Below are positions 8,084-16,809 of a stretch of DNA of 64,000 nt, piece after piece. Origin of the DNA: Geomobilibacter sp964432205 (GTDB lineage: Bacteria > Desulfobacterota > Desulfuromonadia > Geobacterales > DSM-12255). Below the pieces are notes generated by a model. It was given only the letters and a program-made list of their open reading frames with translations. It did no database searches and was not told where the DNA came from. Each line of letters begins with the position of its first letter. Within the stretch, counting starts at the first letter, position 1. The stretch lies in contig CAYSMK010000022.1 in assembly GCA_964432205.1 (NCBI GenBank), positions 1 to 64,000 of the forward strand. Direction: 5' to 3'. The position numbers and the translations under genes are program-made.

Positions 8084-9124
8084 ATGAAAGTGCAGAAAGC
8101 ATGTCTCATCATCATGGTAGCCGCAATGACCTTCGGATACGGCGTCGCCCTGGCCGCCTCGGACGTGATAACGCTCAAGCTTAGTCATTTTCTCCCCGCT
8201 ACATCCAATGCTCACCTGAGCATAATCGCTCCCTGGTGCGACAAGATCGCCAAAGAATCGGGGGGGAAGCTCAGATGCCAGATCTATCCATCCATGCAGC
8301 TTGGTGGAACCCCTGCGCAACTTCTGGATCAGCTTCGTGACGGGGTAGCCGACATCGTCTGGACGGTCCCGACCTATCAGGCCGGACGCTTCACCAAGTC
8401 GGAAGTTTTTGAGCTCCCCTTCCTGATAAAGAGTGCTGAAAAAGGGAGTCCGGCACTGTGGGAGTATATTCAGAAAAATTCCCTGGATGAGTTCAAGGGG
8501 GCCAAACTGCTCTTTGTTCACTTACATGAAGGCGCCCAACTGCATTTCGGTAAAAAGTCGGTGAAGACCGTAGAAGATGTCAAAGGGCTGAAGATCCGAG
8601 CCTCAACGCGAATAGGCACCAAGGCAGTGGCTGCGCTCGGTGCAATTCCAGTGCAGATGCCCGCCCCGGCGGTCCCGGAGTCCATTTCCAAAGGGGTTGT
8701 GGACGGAGCAAGCATTCCATGGGAAGTGACAACTTCCCTCAAGCTTCAAGAGATCTGCAAGACCACAACGGAAACTGCGCCGCACCAGGCCAAACATTCC
8801 AATGCCATTTTCGTTCTGGCCATGAATCCAGCCAAGTATCAAAGCCTTCCCCCTTCGTTGAGGCAGGTAATCGATCAAAACAGTGGATTGACCGTATCAA
8901 AGTGGGCCGGGAAGATCATGGACCAGACGACACCTCCTGCGCGTAAGATCGCATCCGAGCGCCACAACACCATCAATGTCCTGACCGATGCGGAATATGC
9001 ACGTTGGGTGAAGGCGACCGAGCGCGTCAATGAAGAGTGGATCAAAGAAGTCAATGCCAAGGGGGGCAACGGTAAGGCACTGCTGAATGACGCGAAAGCT
9101 TTGCTGAAGAAATTCAACGACTAA
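8084..9124 (+). CDS. TRAP transporter substrate-binding protein DctP
   Basis: 346 residues with a signal peptide (about 1-25, cut near ALAAS). The mature part has the DctP fold: DVITLKLSHFLP at the start, PSMQLGGTPAQL, GVADIVWTVP and GLKIRAS, the last carrying the conserved carboxylate-binding Arg. The true start is the ATG at 8084 behind AAGGAG, not the upstream in-frame ATG. It is periplasmic and captures an organic acid for the DctQM pair that follows. A paralogue at 26480-27523 is roughly two-thirds identical by eye. Confidence 0.92.
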   Translation: MKVQKACLIIMVAAMTFGYGVALAASDVITLKLSHFLPATSNAHLSIIAPWCDKIAKESGGKLRCQIYPSMQLGGTPAQLLDQLRDGVADIVWTVPTYQAGRFTKSEVFELPFLIKSAEKGSPALWEYIQKNSLDEFKGAKLLFVHLHEGAQLHFGKKSVKTVEDVKGLKIRASTRIGTKAVAALGAIPVQMPAPAVPESISKGVVDGASIPWEVTTSLKLQEICKTTTETAPHQAKHSNAIFVLAMNPAKYQSLPPSLRQVIDQNSGLTVSKWAGKIMDQTTPPARKIASERHNTINVLTDAEYARWVKATERVNEEWIKEVNAKGGNGKALLNDAKALLKKFND

Positions 9125-9236
9125 TTTCAGAGACAACGAGTCTCCACAGCTTGCGCGCTGAGTTGAGCTATCGCGTTTAGCGGTGAATAACACCCTCTGC
9201 TTGCAGTTGGGTGGAATAAACGGAGCACTATTAAAT

Positions 9237-9779
9237 ATGCGCGAAGAACGGTTATCGTACGACCCCTATACTACGTCAGATGCGTTTGGCACTCTGGGTA
9301 ATTTTCTACTCAAGCTCTCCAGGGCGTTCGCCCTGGCCGGCGGAATGATTTTTGTGGCGCTGGTAGGAATGCAGCTGGTCTCAGTTGTCGGCCGCAAACT
9401 GTTCAGCTTTGCCGTGCCGGGTGATGTGGAGGTGCTGCAGATGTGCGCCGCCTTTGCCCTGTCGAGCTTCTTTGCCTACTGCCACCTGATCCACGGTGAC
9501 ATCAAGGTCGATTTTTTCACCCACAACATGTCACCCACCAAGGTGGCGTTTCTGGATGCCTTCGGCTCGCTGACGGTCGCCCTGTTCGGCGCCCTGATCG
9601 CCTGGCGGACGGCCGCAGGTGCCCTGTCCCTCAAGGAGGTCGGTGAGTCCTCACCGATTCTCGCATGGCCGGTATGGATTCCTCAGATGCTTATGGTGCC
9701 CGGTTTCGTACTGCTGGCCATTGCTGCGTTATACATGTGCGCGCATCAACTGCGCCTGGCTATCTGGAGGTCCCTATGA
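9237..9779 (+). CDS. TRAP transporter small membrane subunit DctQ
   Basis: 180 residues from the ATG at 9237; a GTG at 9183 would add 18 unremarkable residues. Four hydrophobic segments are visible (about 25-48, 65-82, 100-125, 140-165), as in DctQ proteins. The typical GDVEVLQMCAAFALSSFFAYC and HGDIKVDFF segments are present. It overlaps dctM by four bases (ATGA), so the two are coupled. It forms the membrane complex with DctM and serves the binding protein at 8084, and perhaps also the orphan one at 26480. Confidence 0.88.
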   Translation: MREERLSYDPYTTSDAFGTLGNFLLKLSRAFALAGGMIFVALVGMQLVSVVGRKLFSFAVPGDVEVLQMCAAFALSSFFAYCHLIHGDIKVDFFTHNMSPTKVAFLDAFGSLTVALFGALIAWRTAAGALSLKEVGESSPILAWPVWIPQMLMVPGFVLLAIAALYMCAHQLRLAIWRSL

Positions 9780-11107
9780 GCGGTACGCAAATCGGTTTCA
9801 TCATGTTCGGCATCCTGATGGGACTCCTGGTAGTACGCATACCGATCGGAATTGCCATGTTTTCGGTCGGCTGCGGCGGCTACTTCTATCTCACCGGCTG
9901 TGACATCACCCCGGTACTGGCTGCCCTCAAGAATACCGCCTATGCCCGGATGTCCAACTATGACCTGGTCGTGATCCCGCTCTTCCTGCTGATGGGGCAG
10001 TTCGCCACCCACGGGGGATTAAGCAGCGCCCTGTTCCGCTGTGTAAGCGCGTTCATGGGGCACAGGAAGGGTGGCATCGCCATGGCAGCCATCGGGGCCT
10101 GTGCCGGCTTCGGTGCCATCTGCGGCTCATCGCTGGCTACCGCGGCTACTATGGGGCAGGTGGCCCTGCCGGAATTAAAACGCTACAACTATTCCGGCTC
10201 GCTGGCCACCGGCTGCCTGGCTGCCGGAGGCACCCTGGGGATCATGATCCCTCCGTCGGTGCCGCTGGTCATCTACGCCATTCTGACCCAGGAATCGATC
10301 GGTAAATTGTTCATGGCAGCGGTACTGCCCGGCATCATCGCCATGTGCGGCTACATGATCGTGGTGCAGATCATTACCACCCTCAACCCCAAAGCCGGTC
10401 CTGCGGGTGACCGGGTCAACTGGCCCGAACGGATGCGCAGCCTGTTTCTGGTAACGCCGGTACTGCTCGTCTTCATTGTAGTAATCGTCGGGATTTATGG
10501 CGGCTGGACCAACCCGACCGAGGCAGCGGCCATCGGCGCGGCGGCCTGCGGCATCCTGGCTGTCGCCACCGGCGGTATGCGGATTAAGGGTGTGATTGAG
10601 AGCGCGGTCGGCACGGCCCAGGCAACGGCCATGATCTACTTGGTCCTGCTCGGTGCGGACATGCTGAACACCGGGCTGGCCGTCTCCCAGATGCCCACAG
10701 AACTGGCAACATGGGTGCAAAACTGTGGTCTTTCCCCCCTACTGGTGCTGGTGATGATCCTGGTGATCTACATTTTCCTTGGGTGCGTCATGGACTCGCT
10801 TGCCATGATTCTGCTCACCATACCCATCTTCTATCCGATCATCATGCGACTGGACTTCGGGGGAATGGCGGCTGCCGACAAGTCAATCTGGTTCGGCATC
10901 CTGGCCCTGATGGTGGTGGAGATCGGTCTGGTGCACCCGCCGGTGGGAATGAACGTCTACATCATCAACCGTCTGGCCAAGGACGTGCCGCTCACCGATA
11001 CCTTCAAGGGGGTCATACCGTTCCTCTTGTCAGATCTTATTCGCATCACGTTGCTGGTTTTTTTCCCGATCATTGCTCTTTACCTTGTGCGGATATTCCA
11101 ACCCTAA
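9776..11107 (+). CDS. TRAP transporter large permease DctM
   Basis: 443 residues and about a dozen hydrophobic helices, the length and topology of DctM. The start is the ATG overlapping the dctQ stop with TGGAGG upstream; the longer open frame lies inside dctQ. Family marks include IPIGIAMF near the N-terminus, GFGAICGSSLATAATMGQVALPEL, GGTLGIMIPPSVPLVIYAI and a second IPP-like repeat, VHPPVGMNVYIIN. It is the sodium-coupled transport channel. Together with dctP and dctQ it makes a complete importer, probably for the acid handled by the mutase operon. Confidence 0.93.
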   Translation: MSGTQIGFIMFGILMGLLVVRIPIGIAMFSVGCGGYFYLTGCDITPVLAALKNTAYARMSNYDLVVIPLFLLMGQFATHGGLSSALFRCVSAFMGHRKGGIAMAAIGACAGFGAICGSSLATAATMGQVALPELKRYNYSGSLATGCLAAGGTLGIMIPPSVPLVIYAILTQESIGKLFMAAVLPGIIAMCGYMIVVQIITTLNPKAGPAGDRVNWPERMRSLFLVTPVLLVFIVVIVGIYGGWTNPTEAAAIGAAACGILAVATGGMRIKGVIESAVGTAQATAMIYLVLLGADMLNTGLAVSQMPTELATWVQNCGLSPLLVLVMILVIYIFLGCVMDSLAMILLTIPIFYPIIMRLDFGGMAAADKSIWFGILALMVVEIGLVHPPVGMNVYIINRLAKDVPLTDTFKGVIPFLLSDLIRITLLVFFPIIALYLVRIFQP

Positions 11108-11127
11108 CCCAGCGTAATGGAGGCTAG

Positions 11128-11658
11128 ATGATGCTTGAGCAGGGTCAGATCCAAGTCTACACCGGTGATGGCAAGGGGAAGACTACCGCCTCACTCGGGC
11201 TAGCTCTCAGAGCTGTCGGCAGGGGGTTGAAAGTCTGTATGGTGCAGTTCATTAAAGGGAGCGTGCCGTATGGCGAGCATTTCGCCTCTGAAAGACTTGC
11301 TCCGCTTCTGACTATTCATCAGACTGGCCGGGACAACTGGATCTTTCGGGATAAGCTGGACCCCAGGGACATCAGTATTGCACGCGAGACTTTGGAACTG
11401 TCACACCACGTCTTGACCTGCGGTGAATATGATCTGATAATCCTTGACGAGATCAACGGTGCTGCCTGGTTCGGACTGATCACCGTTGAGGACATACTGC
11501 AAATGATGGCAGTCAAGCCGCCGCATGTGGAACTTGTCCTGACTGGACGAAACGCCGATACGCGGGTTATTGAGGCCGCAGATCTTGTCACGGAGATGCG
11601 GGAGATCAAGCACTATTTTAGTAATGGAGTTCAGGCTAGGATCGGAATTGAAAAATAA
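11128..11658 (+). CDS. Corrinoid adenosyltransferase, CobA/BtuR/CobO type
   Basis: 176 residues. A P-loop GDGKGKTT at 13-20, a VQFIKGSVPYGE segment and the YDLIILDEINGAAWFGLI block near residue 100 identify the CobA/CobO family. The enzyme uses ATP to make adenosylcobalamin from cob(I)alamin. It follows dctM by 20 bases with a GGAGG site, so it is probably the last gene of the mutase operon and supplies the coenzyme that the GlmE/GlmS pair needs. A second ATG one codon later is an equal start candidate. Confidence 0.93.
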   Translation: MMLEQGQIQVYTGDGKGKTTASLGLALRAVGRGLKVCMVQFIKGSVPYGEHFASERLAPLLTIHQTGRDNWIFRDKLDPRDISIARETLELSHHVLTCGEYDLIILDEINGAAWFGLITVEDILQMMAVKPPHVELVLTGRNADTRVIEAADLVTEMREIKHYFSNGVQARIGIEK

Positions 11659-11718
11659 CGGGTACGAAATGATTCAATCTCATGTGTGTCATATTTCCTA
11701 CCCATGTTTTGTGTTGTA

Positions 11719-11753
11719 ATTGCGCACAAAAATAGTAACATTATTTGTGCAAT
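11719..11753. promoter_or_regulatory. Inverted repeat upstream of vapBC, probable autoregulatory operator
   Basis: ATTGCGCACAAA (11719-11730) and TTTGTGCAAT (11744-11753) form an imperfect inverted repeat 20 bases before the antitoxin start. VapBC complexes commonly repress their own operon through such a site. Confidence 0.45.
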
Positions 11754-11772
11754 CTGCTTGTGGAGGTTTATC

Positions 11773-11982
11773 GTGTCACGTGCAACCGTCACCCTGCCTC
11801 AAGACCTGCTGACCGAACTGATGACGCTGGTCGGGGCCAGAAGCAAGACCGAAGCGGTCATCACCGCCGTTAAGGACGAGATTCGTCTGCGAAAACTAGC
11901 CCGTATCAAGGCGATGGCCGGAAAAATGGAGTTCACCGCCACTGCCAACGAACTGCGCCACGGGGACCGCCGTCTTGGCTAA
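11773..11982 (+). CDS. vapB: VapB-type antitoxin
   Basis: 69 residues from a GTG start with GGAGG seven bases upstream. The N-terminal SRATVTLPQDLLTELMTLVG is a ribbon-helix-helix DNA-binding pattern, followed by a short basic tail that would wrap the toxin. It overlaps the downstream PIN-domain gene by eight bases, the standard antitoxin-first arrangement. The open frame could extend upstream, but that stretch is AT-rich and not protein-like. Expected role: neutralise VapC and repress the operon. Confidence 0.85.
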   Translation: MSRATVTLPQDLLTELMTLVGARSKTEAVITAVKDEIRLRKLARIKAMAGKMEFTATANELRHGDRRLG

Positions 11983-12370
11983 GGTATTGGTCGACACCTC
12001 GGTCTGGATTGAGTTCTTCCGCAAGCACGAACCGTATCACGGCATCGTCACGCAGCTTATGGATGAAGAACAGGTTGTCTGCTGCGGTGTCATCCTGGCC
12101 GAACTGATGCAAGGAGCCGGCTCCGACAAGGAACTTGCCGTTCTGGAAGACTTCCTGCAGGTATTCACCTTCATCCCTGAACCACCTGAAGTGTGGGCTG
12201 CCGCCGGAAAACTCTCCTGCAAGCTGCGCCGCAAAGGGTTCACCACCGGCCTTTCCGACTGCTTCATTGCGGTTGCCGCTGCTTCCTCCAGGGTGCAGGT
12301 GGCAACGCTGGACAGCCACTTTGATGTACTCTGCAAGCCTGCCGGAATCACTCTGTTCCCTTTGACATAG
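11975..12370 (+). CDS. vapC: VapC-type PIN-domain ribonuclease toxin
   Basis: 131 residues starting with TTG, translationally coupled to vapB. The four acidic PIN residues are visible: D7 in VDTSVW, E43 in AELMQG, D94 in LSDCFIA and D112 in LDSHFD. PIN toxins cut RNA (often tRNA or rRNA) in a metal-dependent way. All catalytic residues are intact, so the toxin is predicted active. The pair lies between the mutase operon and the sigma-54 regulator, a typical site for an acquired module. Confidence 0.9.
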   Translation: MAKVLVDTSVWIEFFRKHEPYHGIVTQLMDEEQVVCCGVILAELMQGAGSDKELAVLEDFLQVFTFIPEPPEVWAAAGKLSCKLRRKGFTTGLSDCFIAVAAASSRVQVATLDSHFDVLCKPAGITLFPLT

Positions 12371-12450
12371 TCACAGGGTGGCTTTCAGGAAAACCTGAGA
12401 GGCGTTTAGTTCTCGAAGTGAGCAAATCCACATCATCCGAGGGCGGACAT

Positions 12451-14430
12451 ATGAGGTTGAAATCAAAGAACACTGTGCCCTCCCCTTCGAAACTCATCCT
12501 GGAAACCAGCAATCTGCCCCAGATCTTCCAGGATGTCCCGATCGGGCTCTCCATTTTCGATCGCAGTTTGCGCTATGTCCACGTCAACGGGCAGATGGCG
12601 GCTATCAACGGCAAATCCGTGGATCAGCACGCCGGCAAAACGCTTCAACAGATCAATCCCCGGGTTGCATTGGCCCTGGAACCCATTGTGCGAAATGTGA
12701 TCGATAAGGATAAAGAAATTGTGGAGATGGAAACCGAGGTCTCAACCTCGACTACGGTCGACACCCATGAGGTCAGTTACTTCCTGACCAGTTGTTACCC
12801 ACTCAAGGGTAAGGGGGAAAAGGTGTTGGGGGCCTTAGCCCTGGTCAGGGACATCAGCGGACATAAGTTGCGGGATGCGGCCCAGGATGAGCTGCTCAAG
12901 TTTGAAGCGCTCCTCTCCGACCTCTCGGCCTCTTTCATCAACATCCCCGTCAGTGAAGTGGACCGGAAGATCGAACAGGGGCTGCAAAAGATAGTAGAAT
13001 TTCTGGGGTTTGATCGGAGTACCATCTGGCAGTTCTTACCCGAAGATGGCCGCCTGCACCGTACCCATTCCTATGCGCTCCCCGGCATCAAAGAGCCCCC
13101 CCCGGTCGTGGATAAGGAGGTCCCGGTCTGGACCAGTATGGTCCAGCGGGGAGAACTGTTCAGCGTGTCCGACGTCGATGAGTTGCCGGAGGAATTCTGG
13201 CGCGAGAAACAATACTGCCGGGAGATGGGGGGCATCAAGTCGTTCCTGTTCATTCCGCAGAATGTGGGCGCAGTCGTCGGTCTTCTTTCCTTTGCGTCCT
13301 GCCGCGTAAAGAGATCGTGGCCAGATCAGCTTATCCAGCGACTCCGCATTTTCTGGGAAATATTCGGCAACGCCCTGGAGCGTAAACGGGCCGACCAGAC
13401 GATTCAGAAGGCGCTTGCGGAGATACGGATATTAAAGGATCGCCTGGAAGCCGAGAACCTCTATCTACGCGACCAGATCGATATCGAGTACAAGCATGAG
13501 GAGATTATCGGCCAATCGCCAGCCATCCGTAAGGTCCTGCAGCAGATTGAACAGGTGGCCAGGACGGACTCTACGGTGCTCATCCTTGGAGAGACCGGAA
13601 CCGGCAAGGAACTGATGGCCCGCGCCATTCATAACCTGAGCAACCGCAAGACCCGCGCCATGATCAAACTGAATTGCGCCGCCTTGCCGTCGACACTGAT
13701 AGAGGCCGAGCTTTTTGGCCGCGAGAAAGGAGCCTATACCGGTGCCGTGGCTACGCAGATTGGGCGATTCGAGGCTGCCGACGGCTCGACGATATTTCTC
13801 GACGAGATCGGCGAACTGCCTCTGGAACTGCAGTCCAAGCTGCTCCGAGTGCTCCAGGAATCACAATTCGAGCGACTTGGGAGCACAAAGTTGATCAAGG
13901 TGGATGTCAGGGTGATAGCCGCAACCAACCGCGATCTGGCGAAAGAAGTCAAAGAGGGGAAATTCCGGGAAGACCTGTACTATCGTTTGAATGTATTTCC
14001 CATTTCAGTCCCGCCGCTGCGGGAGCACAGTGAAGACATCCCGTTACTGGTCTGGGCAATGGCAAAGGAATTTGGCAAGATTTTCGGCAAGACCATCGAA
14101 AGTATTCCAAAGAAAAACATGGATGACCTGGAGCGGTATCCCTGGCAGGGAAATATCAGGGAACTGCGCAACATGATTGAAAGGGCAATGATTCTAAACA
14201 ACAGCTCAACACTTGTCGTGGCCTTACCGGACGGTACCGCCAGGATAACCTCGCAGGCAAAATCGCTCGAAGAGATCGAGCGAATGCATATCATTTCAGT
14301 TATGGAAAGCACGGAGTGGCGCGTCCGAGGCAAGAATGGCGCTGCTGAAATTTTGAAAATCAAACCTACCACGTTGGATGCAAAGATGAAGAAGTTGGGG
14401 ATACATCGCAAATACCTACCGTCTTTGTAA
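12451..14430 (+). CDS. PAS-GAF sigma-54-dependent transcriptional activator
   Basis: 659 residues from the ATG at 12451 (GGCGGA upstream). This start is supported by the paralogue at 63867, which begins at the same point with a similar N-terminus; a GTG at 12418 is the alternative. Domains: PAS (about 20-140), GAF (about 150-310), AAA+ sigma-54 interaction domain with Walker A GETGTGKE near 380 and GAYTGA near 427 (the usual motif is GAFTGA; Tyr is a known variant), and a Fis-type helix-turn-helix at the C-terminus. Three palindromes and a -24/-12 promoter lie directly downstream, so it probably activates the ligase operon at 14844 in response to a small ligand. Confidence 0.93.
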   Translation: MRLKSKNTVPSPSKLILETSNLPQIFQDVPIGLSIFDRSLRYVHVNGQMAAINGKSVDQHAGKTLQQINPRVALALEPIVRNVIDKDKEIVEMETEVSTSTTVDTHEVSYFLTSCYPLKGKGEKVLGALALVRDISGHKLRDAAQDELLKFEALLSDLSASFINIPVSEVDRKIEQGLQKIVEFLGFDRSTIWQFLPEDGRLHRTHSYALPGIKEPPPVVDKEVPVWTSMVQRGELFSVSDVDELPEEFWREKQYCREMGGIKSFLFIPQNVGAVVGLLSFASCRVKRSWPDQLIQRLRIFWEIFGNALERKRADQTIQKALAEIRILKDRLEAENLYLRDQIDIEYKHEEIIGQSPAIRKVLQQIEQVARTDSTVLILGETGTGKELMARAIHNLSNRKTRAMIKLNCAALPSTLIEAELFGREKGAYTGAVATQIGRFEAADGSTIFLDEIGELPLELQSKLLRVLQESQFERLGSTKLIKVDVRVIAATNRDLAKEVKEGKFREDLYYRLNVFPISVPPLREHSEDIPLLVWAMAKEFGKIFGKTIESIPKKNMDDLERYPWQGNIRELRNMIERAMILNNSSTLVVALPDGTARITSQAKSLEEIERMHIISVMESTEWRVRGKNGAAEILKIKPTTLDAKMKKLGIHRKYLPSL

Positions 14431-14456
14431 TCAGTTCTCATCCGGAATGGAGGAAT

Positions 14457-14474
14457 TTCCCGTCCTGGCGGGAA
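14457..14474 (+). terminator. Short hairpin after the sigma-54 activator
   Basis: TTCCCG-TCCTGG-CGGGAA forms a 6-bp stem 27 bases past the stop codon. No U-run follows, so it is a weak terminator candidate. Confidence 0.3.
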
Positions 14475-14494
14475 TGCCAGCTCGCCGCCGGTCA

Positions 14495-14628
14495 TCCAAT
14501 ATTTTGGATAGCTCCAACATATTGGACCACACCGATTCTTTCCCGCCTTAATTAAGATCCCCCACAATCTCAGTCAGTTGTCCGCACAAACGAACCAGGC
14601 CCACCCCCACTGCATCCAACATATTGGA
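14495..14628. promoter_or_regulatory. Three palindromic enhancer (UAS) sites
   Basis: Three 14-bp palindromes occur: TCCAATATTTTGGA (14495-14508) and two identical copies of TCCAACATATTGGA (14513-14526 and 14615-14628). Centres are 18 and 102 bases apart. They lie 104-240 bases upstream of the sigma-54 promoter at 14732, the normal position for binding sites of a sigma-54 activator, and that activator is the next gene upstream. The 14431-14843 intergenic region holds no gene. Confidence 0.75.
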
Positions 14629-14731
14629 CACTCGCAATCCTCTCATTTTTTCAAAACTATATTCTGCAATACAATAAACAAAAAGACATTCAATATTAGC
14701 ATGTTACAATACAGCCCCTTTAAATAGGGCA

Positions 14732-14749
14732 TTGGCATGCAAGGTGCTT
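14732..14749 (+). promoter_or_regulatory. Sigma-54 (-24/-12) promoter of the ligase operon
   Basis: TTGGCATGCAAGGTGCTT has GG at 14734-14735 and GC at 14746-14747, separated by exactly ten bases, in good agreement with the TGGCAC-N5-TTGC consensus. The transcript would begin near 14760, about 85 bases before the ligase start. Confidence 0.75.
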
Positions 14750-14843
14750 AGGATATCAATAAACATTGTTTGTTTTTGATTCAATTGTGAGAGACGAGGA
14801 ATATCCGCATCTATGGCGGTAAATCCAGGAAAGGATGAAGGCC

Positions 14844-16754
14844 ATGAGCCAAGCTAGTGTCGCCTCTGTCGTGTCCTTGCCACCGCTTCAGCCCGCACTG
14901 TCGGATATCGAGGAGAACATCGAATTCACCCCGACCGAGTTCGCCCCGGCTGAGGTCAACGTGGAAGCCACACCGGAGGGTGGTTACCTTCTTCGTTCCC
15001 CCCTGCCGCTCGAACCGTATGAGGAGAATCTTGGGGTGATGTTGCGCCGCTGGGCAAAAGAGACTCCCGATCGGAGCTTTCTCGCGGAACGAGGAGATGA
15101 TGGAGCATGGCACATTCTGACTTACGGGGACGCTGGCCGTCAGGCGGACTCGATTGCCCAGGCATTGATCGACAGGGGGCTGGGGCAGGACAGGCCGATC
15201 ATAATCCTTTCCGGCAACTCAATAGGCCATGCCCTGCTCATGCTCGGGGGATTCATCGCAGGGGTACCGGTGGCGCCGGTCTCGGTAGCCTACTCCCTTA
15301 TGAGCGATGACCTCGCCAAGCTGAAAGCCATCATAACAGAGGTTCGGCCGGCGCTGATCTATACCGAGAACGGAACCATGTATACCCGGGCGCTCAAGGC
15401 CCTGGATCTTACCGGGATAGAGGTGGTGATCAAACAGGGAGGGGTCGAAGGCATTCCCACCACTCCTTTTTCAAACCTGCTCGAAACGATGCCCACGGAA
15501 GACGTTGAGCAGGCTTTTGCAGCGGTAGGTCCGACGACCGTCGCCAAGATCCTCTTTTCCTCAGGTTCAACCGGACTTCCCAAGGGAATACTCAACACAC
15601 ACGACATGCTCTGTGCCAACCAACAGATGATGTCTCAAATATGGCCCTTCATGAGCAGGACGCCACCGATTCTGGTCGACTGGCTCCCCTGGAACCACAC
15701 CTTCGGTGGGAACCACGACTTCAACATGGTTCTCAAGCATGGAGGGACTCTCCATATAGACGCCGGAAAGCCGGTACCCGGTCAGGTGCTGCAGACGGTG
15801 AAGAACCTGTCTGAGATCTCGCCGACCATCTACTTCAATGTCCCGGCCGGCTTTGCCATGCTGCTACCCCATCTTGAGCAGGATGAGGGACTGAGGCACA
15901 CATTCTTTAAAAAACTGCAGCTCATCTTCTATGCCGCGGCAGCCCTGTCGCAGGATATCTGGCAGCGCCTTGAAGCGGTATCCATCCTGGCTACGGGGAG
16001 AAAGATACCGATGACTTCTTCCTGGGGAGCAACGGAGACGGCCCCCGCGGTTACTTCCGCTCACTTCCCCATCGACAGGGCCGGGGTTATCGGACTCCCG
16101 CTGCCCGGCGTTGTCCTCAAAATGGTCCCTAATGGAGAAAAGTTCGAGTTGCGGGTCAAGGGACCAATCGTGACGCCCGGCTATCTGAACCGCCCCGATC
16201 TGACCGCTGCCGCCTTTGACGAAGACGGCTTCTACAAGATAGGTGATACCGGCGCTTTTGCCGACCCCGCTGATCCAGGTAAGGGGATCGTCTTCAACGG
16301 CCGGGTTGCCGAGGATTTCAAGCTCAGTACCGGGACCTGGGTACATGTGGGGGCGCTGAGAGTGGGCGTGCTGGCAGCTGCGGCGCCCGTCATTCAGGAC
16401 GCACTGGTTACCGGCCAGGACCGGGAGTACATCGGGATACTCGCCTGGCCCAATCTCCAGGCGTGTCGGGAAATCTGCCAGGACAGGGCAGGTAATCGAC
16501 CGGTCGAGGAGTTGCTGCACCGTCAGGAAATTGTCGATTATCTGCGCCAGACCTTGATGACGTACAACGCCATCCAGCAGGGCTCTTCTGCCCGGATCGG
16601 AAGAATCATGCTGATGGCCGAACCTCCCTCCATAGACGCCAATGAGATCACTGACAAAGGCTATATCAATCAAAGAGCATCCCTGGAACGACGCAAAGCT
16701 CTTGTAGAGCGTCTGTATGCGGAGCAGCCGGGACCGGAAGTTGTCACCCTGTGA
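14844..16754 (+). CDS. Feruloyl-CoA-synthetase-like acyl-CoA ligase
   Basis: 636 residues, long for the AMP-forming ANL family and typical of feruloyl-CoA synthetases. The phosphate-binding motif FSSGSTGLPKGI lies near residue 240, and the adenylate motif SSWGATETAPAVTSAH lies near residue 395. The GFYKIGDTGAF hinge region follows, and the LEPYEENLGVMLRRWAKETPDR block is the feruloyl-CoA-synthetase-type N-terminus. It would convert a carboxylic acid, plausibly a phenylpropenoid such as ferulate or coumarate, to its CoA thioester. The ATG at 14844 has AGGAAAGG at a proper distance; the earlier ATG at 14835 abuts that site. First gene behind the sigma-54 promoter. Confidence 0.85.
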   Translation: MSQASVASVVSLPPLQPALSDIEENIEFTPTEFAPAEVNVEATPEGGYLLRSPLPLEPYEENLGVMLRRWAKETPDRSFLAERGDDGAWHILTYGDAGRQADSIAQALIDRGLGQDRPIIILSGNSIGHALLMLGGFIAGVPVAPVSVAYSLMSDDLAKLKAIITEVRPALIYTENGTMYTRALKALDLTGIEVVIKQGGVEGIPTTPFSNLLETMPTEDVEQAFAAVGPTTVAKILFSSGSTGLPKGILNTHDMLCANQQMMSQIWPFMSRTPPILVDWLPWNHTFGGNHDFNMVLKHGGTLHIDAGKPVPGQVLQTVKNLSEISPTIYFNVPAGFAMLLPHLEQDEGLRHTFFKKLQLIFYAAAALSQDIWQRLEAVSILATGRKIPMTSSWGATETAPAVTSAHFPIDRAGVIGLPLPGVVLKMVPNGEKFELRVKGPIVTPGYLNRPDLTAAAFDEDGFYKIGDTGAFADPADPGKGIVFNGRVAEDFKLSTGTWVHVGALRVGVLAAAAPVIQDALVTGQDREYIGILAWPNLQACREICQDRAGNRPVEELLHRQEIVDYLRQTLMTYNAIQQGSSARIGRIMLMAEPPSIDANEITDKGYINQRASLERRKALVERLYAEQPGPEVVTL

Positions 16755-16809
16755 TTAGTATCAGTATCAGCCGGTGCGCTCAACGGAGCCACCAAGAAAA
16801 AGGAGGAAT

